From the NCBI GenBank assembly GCA_015680635.1, contig JAABOA010000431.1, positions 1-13,928 on the forward strand: a stretch of 13,928 nucleotides of DNA, given 5' to 3'. Below the pieces are notes generated by a model, which searched no databases, was not told the DNA's origin, and saw nothing but the letters and a program-made list of their open reading frames with translations. Each line of letters opens with the position of its first letter. Position 1 is the first letter of the stretch. The DNA is from Lunasporangiospora selenospora (taxonomy: Eukaryota > Mortierellomycota > Mortierellomycetes > Mortierellales > Mortierellaceae). Shown in pieces: positions 1 to 7,100 of this stretch. A program made the position numbers and the translations under genes.

Positions 1-363
1 TGGACGAAAAACACACTCATGAGCCGAAAGTATACCTTTCTCATAATTTGGCTGGTGCTTGGCTAGGACATGCTGAATGCTTGATGGTTCTATGACAATA
101 ATAAAGTCCTGGCCAGCACTTCGAAAGTTCATAGTTGTTCCATACTTCTTGACCATTTCGTGTATCCCATCCAACTCGTCACCGCCGAGGAGAATGCGAA
201 CGATAAAAGGGACGATCATGTCAATCTGGAAAGGAAGATAGTGTGGCGGGATTGGGATCTCGACAGACTTTTCCTCAAGTTCAGTCTTGGGCTTCTTGGG
301 CTTGAAAGCATAGGCAATTGCCGCGGCGGCCGTTGCGGTCCCGAGGATCAAGGTATAGTGCAT
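1..363 (-). CDS. cytochrome P450, N-terminal exon (partial)
   Basis: The reverse strand is open from an ATG at 363-361 to the left edge. It begins with MHYTLILGTATAAAAIAYAF, a hydrophobic membrane anchor, followed by a basic KPKKPK stop-transfer segment. Next comes a Pro-containing hinge (EIPIPPHYLP), then a KKYGTTMNFR segment and an IEPSSIQHVLAKHQPNYEKG segment. This order (anchor, hinge, 'YG' strand, 'P..I.hvL....NYeKG') is typical of microsomal fungal P450s of the CYP52/CYP63/CYP4-like alkane and fatty-acid hydroxylase type. After GAG AAA G the sequence reads GTATAC (35 downward) and similarity to the family stops, so I place a 5' splice site at 36/35 and exon 1 at 36-363. The haem-binding Cys region lies outside the window, so substrate and subfamily cannot be named. 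P450 of some kind is likely; the subfamily is a guess. Confidence 0.75.
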   Translation of the reverse strand, partial: MHYTLILGTATAAAAIAYAFKPKKPKTELEEKSVEIPIPPHYLPFQIDMIVPFIVRILLGGDELDGIHEMVKKYGTTMNFRSAGQDFIIVIEPSSIQHVLAKHQPNYEKGILSAHECVFRP

Positions 364-1356
364 AGTACTTGCTCGCGATAGAGCTAGGGGGTGGAGTCAA
401 GGAGAGTTGATGACCTGCGAGAAGGGGATGTAGTGGATGGGAATGTAACAACACCAGAAGATGAATCTGGCAATGGAAGTCAAGGGCGCGTTGCCACGAG
501 TGTGTGAATGTCTTGTGAGAAGATCAAATGTGATGTTGATGAAAGATGTTTTGGAACCTTTTGGTATTTGAGCAGTGATAAGGTTAAACGCGGTGGTTAA
601 AGAGCCGAGAAAGAGAGAAAAGAGAGTTTGCGGTGCGAAAACTCGGTAAATTTATTTTGAACAGGCTGGTGCCTCTTCACACTCTTGGCGTCTCCCCCTC
701 CCCCCCACACTCACATTCACAAGCTCCACCACTTTCCTGCAGCGCCCATCATGCGCCAAACGTGGCTTGGTCACTGAACACAGGAAGAAGATCCCTTCCG
801 AGTTGATCTTGGCAATTGGCCCTACCCTAGCAAGGATGTTTTTAATTGTTTGTCTTTGTCGACCCGAAGCGTATCGGAACATCGACCAATCAAATAACCC
901 ACCACGGCCTTTTGATGTGACTGTGACCACAACACTAATGGTTTCTTTTTTGGGCACGATTCTATTGCTCTGACCATGGCTAAAGCACCCCAAAACCAGC
1001 CATCTCAACGCGGGGTGGAACAGTCTCGGATTTGTAATTGTTCCGTTGAAGGATGAAGGTACGACGTTTCTAGTGCCACCTATAAAACCGTTGGCCCTTC
1101 ATTCAAAATGAATGCCCGCAAATGCCCTCCGCTGACCATCAGGGTTCGTACACGCGATACCCAGGATCATTGACCCTTGGGGACTTTTTATTTAGTCAAG
1201 ACTAGACCAGGAAACATCGCGTTGCAATAAGCCCGCTTTGTACCAAGTACACAAGTGCAATGAAATAAAACAACATCTTAATACAGCTGCTGCCACCCTA
1301 TTCAAGAGACTATGAAAAAAAAAATAGCTAACAACTCGGGGGTTTGCAGCCGATAC
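364..1356. other. intergenic, P450 5' flank and Ctr 3' flank
   Basis: About 1 kb lies between the P450 start and the 3' end of the copper transporter, both on the minus strand. The open frames here (652-1008 minus, 767-973 plus) lack recognisable motifs, and the longer one has no ATG. A TATAAAA box-like string on the plus strand at 1081-1087 is followed only by a 21-codon frame starting at 1109. A TTTATT at 1187-1192, read as AATAAA on the minus strand, lies about 165 bp past the transporter stop and may be its polyadenylation signal. I see nothing else. Confidence 0.5.
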
Positions 1357-1993
1357 TTAATGGCAACTCAGTGCTTTGCTGGCAGGAGAAAGGGTATCGG
1401 CGCCAAAGTAGAAGAATCCCAGCCCTGCTCCAACAGCTGTGCTGATCATCAGGTAGCCATTGTATGTCATGAAGATGAGCATCAAAAAGAACCCCATAAA
1501 GACCTGTACCATGTACAAGAGCGAGCGTGTGAGCTGCTGGCGGTTTGTGAGTCTACGCACAAAATAAAGGTCCACAAAGGGTGGAGTAAGCGATAAGTAC
1601 TCGGTCCTCGCTTTGTAGGGTGCTAAAAGAGTACAGTAGGACTATCTAAAGAGACATCAGGTACTTACTTCACCGTATGCTGTCGGTTATTCAAAAGAGG
1701 GGTATCATCACTTGTTTGGGAACCAGAAGCCATGGACTCTCCGCGCTTTCGGTCTCCATCCATCAAGCGCTGGTCATATCGTCGGGTGTAGTCGAGGCCG
1801 TCAGAGCAATAATAGCCAGACAAGAAACAATCAGCGAGAGTGGCGAGTTGATTTTCCAAGACTCGAATACGACACAAAGGTTTTCCGTCGACCAATTAAA
1901 AAGCATGTTCATGCTGCAGGTTCCACCTCCACCGTGGTCACCGTGGCCACCGTCGCCGCCATCTCCGCCGTGTCCGCCGCCGCCATGATCCAT
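1357..1993 (-). CDS. Ctr-family copper transporter, apparent single-base frameshift
   Basis: Ctr proteins form trimers that import Cu(I) across the plasma or vacuolar membrane. Exon 1 (1993-1669) opens with MDHGGGGHGGDGG, a His/Gly-rich tail, followed by the metal motif CSMNMLFNW and helix 1 (SPLSLIVSCLAIIALT). At about 1799 the frame must change. The start frame runs into STTPDD and a stop, while the adjacent frame continues with the expected post-helix GLDYTRRYDQRL. A 62-bp intron (1668-1607, GTAAGT...GCGAG) leads to exon 2 (1606-1357). Exon 2 carries helix 2 (YMVQVFMGFFLMLIFMTY, with the MxxxM copper-filter motif), helix 3 with GAGLG (the GxxxG packing motif), and a C-terminal Cys-His. The exons total 575 nt, exactly one base short of 192 codons. 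The family call is firm. Whether the locus is a pseudogene or carries a base error is open. The ATG at 1993 is the only upstream ATG in frame. Confidence 0.85.
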
Positions 1994-2640
1994 GATGAGA
2001 TGATGAATGTGGTAATTCCGATTGAGGCAGTAAAGGGGAGAGAGGTACAGGGCAGTTTCTGGGATTGTAAAGACTACAGAAGGAGAGAAGCGTGTGAAAT
2101 CGAGCTTGAATTCTGGCACAAGAAGTTGTGGAATTTAAGCAATGGCTCAAAAACGCGGCAATTTGAAAATGGATAAGAATAAAGTTCCCATGACTAGAAT
2201 GCATAACTGTGTCCGGATATAATGACACCTGACGTCAATGATTCCGGGATTTAACGCAACTTGTTTAATTGAGCTGGATACTCTTGACTGGCAGCTATTT
2301 CGGTTACTTTTGGTCAATACGCTTGGGGACCCCAACAAAGAAAAGATGCCTTGTTACCAAAGATATAGGGTGGTTACACTGTAAAGGTCTATCGTCAACA
2401 TATCACTAGCCGGCGTCTTGAGAATCTGTTCGCCATGGGTTACTCGATCCAGTCCTCCTATCACATCTTTCTGAGCAATTGTCGCCCGGGTGCTCAACAA
2501 CATGGACGACAGATAGAAGGTCAAATACAACAAAAAGGAAGATGGCGACAAGCAAATTGATCTGGGAACGAGTGACAGTGCACAGCAGCAGTTTTTGCAC
2601 CCATTCGCCATTTTCCTCTTTTCTGGCTCCTACCCAAGTG
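1994..2640. other. Ctr upstream region, no supported gene
   Basis: This stretch is the 5' flank of the copper transporter and leads into the repeat island. Two overlapping minus-strand frames (2354-2611 with an ATG, and 2406-2600 extending open to about 2655) encode short hydrophobic peptides that match no family I recognise. The perfect palindrome at 2230-2237 is listed separately. A string CGGTTACTTTTGGTCAA near 2301-2317 resembles the reverse complement of part of 3088-3106, hinting that the repeat family reaches this far. Confidence 0.4.
2230..2237. promoter_or_regulatory. TGACGTCA palindrome (CRE/bZIP-type site)
   Basis: The perfect 8-bp palindrome TGACGTCA lies about 237 bp upstream of the copper transporter ATG. 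It is the consensus for CREB/ATF-type bZIP factors. Its use here is inferred from sequence and position only. Confidence 0.3.
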
Positions 2641-2641
2641 G

Positions 2642-2688
2642 CAAAAGTGGTGATTTGAACCGGTTAAATGAAAAGAGTTCGGTCAACT
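2642..2688 (+). repeat. possible hAT-like end and first copy of a dispersed direct repeat
   Basis: CAAAAGTGGTGA at 2642-2653 resembles a hAT terminal sequence of the form CARNGNTG. It is followed by AACCGGTTAAATGAAAAG (2658-2675), which recurs in the same orientation at 3157-3174 as AACCGGTTAACTGAAAAA, with TTCGGT or GTCGGT after it. The position fits the 3' terminus of a minus-strand hAT element whose transposase ends at 2822. No matching inverted end (CACTTTTG) was found on the right, so the element is incomplete or rearranged. Confidence 0.4.
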
Positions 2689-2723
2689 ATTTCTTCTCTC
2701 AGGGACACACTAGTTTTACCCGA

Positions 2724-2755
2724 CGGTTATTCGGTTATTTCGGTTATTTCGGTCA
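2724..2755 (+). repeat. short tandem repeat, unit CGGTTATTT
   Basis: Units start at 2724 (8 bp), 2732 (9 bp) and 2741 (9 bp), followed by a broken unit CGGTCA at 2750. It lies between the hAT transposase end and the putative terminus at 2642. Subterminal repeats, where transposase binds in hAT elements, are found in that position. Confidence 0.55.
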
Positions 2756-2821
2756 ACACCTTGACTCTGTCTGACCAAGTAAACGTTCAAGCCTTTAAAT
2801 ATTCTTCCATACTATCCTCTC

Positions 2822-3004
2822 CTACAATCTCTCAAGACATTTGCAAATTACAATATCAGTAATTACAACATCTGATAGCCGGTTCCTACGGTCTATCAGA
2901 ATGGGTCCTGAGTAGCTGAAGATTCTTTCTGATGCCACAGATGTAGTGGGAATAAAGAGGTATTTACGCGCAAGCTGTGCCACCATAAGAAAGAGGGAAA
3001 ACAC
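2822..3004 (-). mobile_element. hAT transposase relic, C-terminal dimerisation domain
   Basis: The reverse strand encodes about 60 residues containing LARKYLFIPTTSVASERIFS and then DRRNRLSD. These are the hallmark blocks of the hAT-family C-terminal dimerisation domain ('lArkyL.iPatSv.SERvFS.ag......R.rL'). The stop at 2822 follows the domain closely, as it does in intact hAT transposases, so this is probably the natural C-terminus. No in-frame continuation exists upstream of 3004, and there is no N-terminal zinc finger or DDE catalytic core in the window. It is a dead fragment embedded in AACCGGTT-rich repeats. Confidence 0.78.
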
Positions 3005-3110
3005 GGAATTGAAAGAAAGAAAATAAAAGCACCAAAGGAAAGAAAATCTGGTACGAAAGATGTACGATGGCTACACCACACTGTATTTAACCGAAAGTAA
3101 CCGGATTTAA

Positions 3111-3158
3111 CCAAACCGGTCTTTAACCAAACCGGTCTTTAACCAAACCGGTCTTTAA
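3111..3158 (+). repeat. tandem repeat, three perfect 16-bp units
   Basis: The unit CCAAACCGGTCTTTAA occurs at 3111-3126, 3127-3142 and 3143-3158 without a mismatch. It is preceded by a decayed CCGGATTTAA unit and followed by CCGGTTAACTG. Perfect identity suggests recent expansion by slippage or unequal exchange. The AACCGG core is shared with the repeats around the hAT fragment. Confidence 0.92.
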
Positions 3159-3188
3159 CCGGTTAACTGAAAAAACTGTCGGTTCTTT
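3157..3188 (+). repeat. second copy of dispersed direct repeat
   Basis: AACCGGTTAACTGAAAAA followed by ACTGTCGGTTC matches the copy at 2658-2688 in the same orientation with a few mismatches. The two copies bracket the hAT transposase fragment and lie about 500 bp apart. A further AACCGG string is at 3229-3234. Confidence 0.55.
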
Positions 3189-3597
3189 TCTGGGGACGGA
3201 CAGTTGATGGTTAAATTTAACTGTGGTTAACCGGTCCTCGGTTACAATCACTGGGCAAAAGTGAGATTGTCAACAACTTTATCGGCCGAGTTCAAGACCA
3301 GGCTCTGATGGAGATGACGATGGTGACAATGGCGGTGGCGGTGGCTTGAACGACACTGGCTATCTGGGACGACAGCAGCATGCCGGAAAGCAAGGTCAGC
3401 GGCATTCTAGTGTATTATGATGCAAGAGCAAGATTCTGCAGATCTTCCGAGGATGGAGCATGGTCCGACAGCTTCCAAATGTATTGATCGTACCTGAAAG
3501 TGGTGGTGTTATCTGCCTCTAAACGACGCAACACTCGGCGGTGGGTTACATCGAAGAATAAAGTAAATGCGATATCAAGTGTGTTGTGCGGCGCTCC
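3189..3597. other. repeat island interior, no intact gene
   Basis: CAAAAGTGAG at 3256-3265 repeats the putative hAT terminus of 2642 in the same orientation. A plus-strand stretch around 3283-3414 is open and encodes an Asp/Gly-rich low-complexity peptide ending near 3415, with no ATG. A minus-strand frame (3415-3762) is open but also has no ATG and crosses the TACCG repeats. I read both as relics or chance frames. Confidence 0.4.
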
Positions 3598-3780
3598 ATT
3601 TCGGTAGATTTTACCGGTACACCCCTGTAGACTGAGAATTACCGATACCAAGATACCGCACCGGTACAGGCAAAGTAGGCTAGTATTAAAGATCTGTTTA
3701 CCAGTGTATACCGGCAAAAACAATGTACCGCCGTTTTTCGCTGGTGGTATGATTTCTACCAAAATACTGAGTATACCGAT
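3598..3780. repeat. cluster of TACCG / GGTA motifs (degenerate inverted repeats)
   Basis: Within about 180 bp the motif TACCG occurs repeatedly: TACCGGTAC at 3612, TACCGATACC at 3640, ATACCGC near 3653, ACCGGTAC near 3660, GTATACCGG near 3706, GTACCG at 3725 and GTATACCGA near 3771. At 3602-3616, CGGTA and TACCG face each other across 5 bp as a small hairpin. This density of a palindromic core resembles the subterminal region of a non-autonomous DNA transposon. The element class is not established. Confidence 0.5.
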
Positions 3781-3906
3781 TTACTTCAATAGATAAAAAA
3801 TAAATCAAGAGTTTCCTCACTCTGATTACACAGTAAACTAGTCTAGTGCGTGTATGTAAAGTTGACCATAGAGAAGGTGGGTTTGATTTTTAGAGAAAAG
3901 TAAGAC

Positions 3907-3972
3907 TGGACGCGTCTGTAACTTCTGGAAAAATTGTTTGGCCTCTTTCAATTACCAACAGAGTCGCGTCCA
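3907..3972. repeat. 66-bp element with terminal inverted repeats
   Basis: TGGACGCG (3907-3914) is mirrored by CGCGTCCA (3965-3972). The pairing extends to TGGACGCGTCTGT against TGGACGCGACTCTGT, the reverse complement of 3958-3972, with a two-base bulge. It could be a miniature inverted-repeat element or a foldback sequence. It lies about 225 bp upstream of the DIS3L start codon. Confidence 0.6.
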
Positions 3973-4079
3973 TACGCGTCAGCGAGTTGGACAAAAATGA
4001 GTCGCCAGATTTTTCGGTCCCTGCGGCAAGGCCCTTAATGAGTGCACTGCTCGGTGCAGAGGCGCAGGGAAAAAAGGGC

Positions 4080-4152
4080 CTCCCTCTGGACGCAGATTTT
4101 GCGGCCGTCTCTCGTCTCCCTCTGGACGCAGATTTTGCGGCCGTCTCTCGTC
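4080..4152 (+). repeat. perfect tandem duplication, 36-bp period
   Basis: The stretch beginning CTCCCTCTGGACGCAG recurs exactly 36 bp later: 4081 repeats at 4117, and the last matching bases are near 4152. Each copy starts with TGGACGCA (4087 and 4123), close to the TGGACGCG ends of the 3907-3972 element. The period equals 12 codons and the frame of the downstream DIS3L start codon is open through both copies. It ends 44 bp before the DIS3L ATG, in its 5' leader or core promoter. Confidence 0.93.
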
Positions 4153-4196
4153 CATCACTCTTCATGCATCATTTAAACATTTCTCCAACTGCCATC

Positions 4197-7100
4197 ATGC
4201 ACAAGACGGAAAATGTTCATTTCAGGAAGACCAACAAGAACACGGTGATCAAGAGAGTCCGTGAAGGTAACCATTGCCATCCTGGTCACCCCTATTTATC
4301 ATTTTATGGTCCTTGTCTATTTGCTGGCTTGACTTACACCTCCGTTTCCTTTCTCTTACTTGACAGTCTATCTTCGCACGGATATCCCATGTCTCTCGAG
4401 CCAGTGTCCTATGAACCCTCCTTGCCATGAAAGGGTCAAGGTGGAATCCAGCTTGTTGACATCGGAGACGCCATATTATCTCATACCTGACTACTCTGTA
4501 AGGAATCCATTAATACAATTTTGAATCAGTTTAGGCATGTGATACATCCTAGAGCTAATAATCGTTTCCTGTCATAGGTATCTCTGCGCTATGTAGAACT
4601 CTTGGAGCAAGAGGAGCTTACCAACATTATCTTTTCAGAGACAATCCTACAGAGGGTATGGCTATCGTACTGTTACCATTTTTTCGACTCTGAACAAACG
4701 AATCCAGGCGCGCTTGCGGAGGAAATTGGAAAAAAGAGATTCACCATTGTATTCTGCCCCTATAAATAGCTGCAAAGCGAAGACAAGTCGAGGACATACA
4801 AAAGTTTGCGACAGGTGGCCAAGGATCCAAGACGTCGAAGCGTGGTCTTTTGCAATGAGCATTGTGAGGATACTCATGTTGAGCGAGAACCAAATGAATC
4901 GATCGAACACAGGGACTGGCGAGCGCTCTTGAAGTCAGCTCTGTGGTATTACAGCCACCTCCAAAGACAGGTCCCAATCATTCTCCTTTCTGAACAGGTA
5001 TGTTTCTTTCTTTCCCTTCCTTTGGATCTGTTATTCGAATGGACACTGAAAGGGATTTTGACATATCATAACCGACTTTGATTAATGTTGATTCGATAGT
5101 TTTCTCAAGCAGACGCGGCGGAATATTTTGAGATTGAAGGGATTACAGTCTTGTCAGCAAAGCAATATTTAAACCAGTATTGGCCCAACAATTCAGTGCT
5201 ACATGAACTATTTGATTCCCTCAAGGAGGCTATCCTAGAGGAAGATGTGAAGAACCAGACCCAGGAATCGGGAGCATTGAGAAAAAGTTCATCTACTGGA
5301 TATCAAGAGGTATGAATGCTAGTAAATAATTCATGATATCTCTCTGCCAAGAAGAAGAAAAAAAAAAAAGAGCTTCCCAAATTCTCAACGCTGACCCTCT
5401 TTTACCATTTTCTGTAGTACAAACCACTTTCAGAACTTGAAGCAGGTGTCAAGTCTGAGAGATTCTTTCAGGGTGTCCTTAAAGTTCGAGCCAACCATCG
5501 GGATCAGGCCTTTATCCGAGGAAATGCAAACATTGGCGAGATTGTCATCATGGGATCCGAATACAGGAACCGTGCCGTTCATGGTGATGTGGTTGTGGTC
5601 GAGTTGCTCAACAAAGCGTCCTGGGTTGCACCATCCACCCATATCTCTTATGACCCTGAGGAGGTCCACGCAGCTGCTGACGACAACGATGAAGAGCGCT
5701 CAACCGGTCGTCGCCATCGGGAAATCAAACCCACGGGACGTGTGGTAGGAGTTCTCACTAGGAATTGGCAACCATATGTTGCCACACTTCAGGAGGGATC
5801 AGAAAAAGATTCGGGCTCATTTCACCTGGTTTTGCCTCTAAGCCCAATTATCCCCAAAATCAGAATCCGTCACCATGATCCAAAGGTCCTTGCAAACCAA
5901 CGAATTGTGGTACGAATCGACAGCTGGCCGACCAACTCTCAGTACCCAAATGGACATTATGTCCGCAGCATTGGACCTGTTCATGAGCTCGACACAGAGA
6001 TCTCTGCTATTTTGATTGAACATGGAATTTCAGTCTCACAAACCACGCAAGGGTTCAGCGAAGGTTCGCTCAAGGAGATGCCTGTCAACACTGATGAAAA
6101 TCCATGGAAACCAGACTCTAAAGAGCTTTCCAGGCGAAGGGATCTTCGGAAACACACCGTATTCAGTATTGATCCTCCCAACTGCCAGGATATCGATGAC
6201 GCCATCTCAATCCGGGAGCTCGAGAATGGCAAAATCGAGTTTGGTGTCCATATTGCAGACGTGAGCTTTTTTGTCAAGGAAAACTCTTTGACTGACTTGG
6301 AGGCAAGGTCAAGGGGAACGACTGTATATCTTTCTGATCGGAGGTTTGACATGTTGCCAAAGGTTCTCAGTGAACAGATTTGTTCACTTAGACACCATGT
6401 CGACCGATACGCAAGTATGTTGAACTATTTGTGAAGAATGGAGCTGTGATTCATTTCTTCACAGGGAACATTTGTCCTGATTTTTTTTTCTTTTTGCTCC
6501 TTTTAGTGTCAGTGATGTGGACCTTGGACTCTGAAGCAAATGTTCTCGACTCATGGTTTGGTCGGACAGTCATCCGGTCGGCCTGTGAGATGGAATATGA
6601 ACAAGCCCAAGGCCTTTTAAATGGCAAAGATGTTGTCCCCAACCTAGACGCTAAAACGTGTAAACAACTCAAGCCGTCGGTGGTTTTGCTAGCCAAGACT
6701 ATGAGGAAAGTTCGGGTAAGCTTCAATCTTTATCATTAACTGCTTTGTCGTCGCTACATCCTGTCTGCGAATGGGGGGCAAAAGGTAACATTATGGACAC
6801 GGTCTGTTTTCCCGTTTAGGCGCGCCGTATGGCTAATGGTGGTCTAGAACTGGAAAGTTCAGAAGTAAAGTTCAAGTTCAAGGAGGAGGGCGGTGGCATC
6901 ACCGACATCCTGCCGAAGCAACCTCTAGAGGTCCACCAGATTATTGAAGAGGCAATGGTTATGGCCAACTCTCATGTTGCCAAGAGGATTTATACCGGGT
7001 TCCGGGATTCATCCATGTTGCGTCACCATCCACCGCCCATTGAAAGTCACTTCAAGATGCTTATCCGAGCGGCAGAGAGCAGAGTAAGTCGTGTAGTCTA

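Noticed and set aside
652-1008. A 118-codon minus-strand open frame between the P450 and Ctr genes
   Set aside because: It has no ATG (only an alternative start), no recognisable motif and a low-complexity Arg/Gly composition. I see no splice signals or neighbours supporting it.
1081-1174. TATAAAA box with a following small gene on the plus strand
   Set aside because: The frame starting at 1109 ends after 21 codons with no sensible splice continuation. A TATA-like string alone is not enough.
1742-1820. A 59-bp GT-AG intron in the Ctr gene that would fix the reading frame
   Set aside because: A GTTTCT...ACCAG intron would restore frame, but it would delete most of membrane helix 1 and the conserved LDYTRRYD segment. 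A one-base loss explains the data better.
2354-2655. Two overlapping minus-strand frames with short hydrophobic segments, one with an ATG at 2611
   Set aside because: Neither resembles a known family, both are short and overlap each other, and they abut the transposon relic. They are most likely chance or decayed sequence.
3415-3762. A 115-codon minus-strand open frame
   Set aside because: It contains no ATG and its N-terminal half is the TACCG repeat cluster. No domain is recognisable.
3930-4060. Possible homology between 3930-4060 and DIS3L intron 3 (4676-4769) as two copies of one mobile element
   Set aside because: By eye the match is only moderate and driven by A-rich runs such as TTGGAAAAAA. 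The frames and ends do not agree well enough to claim it.
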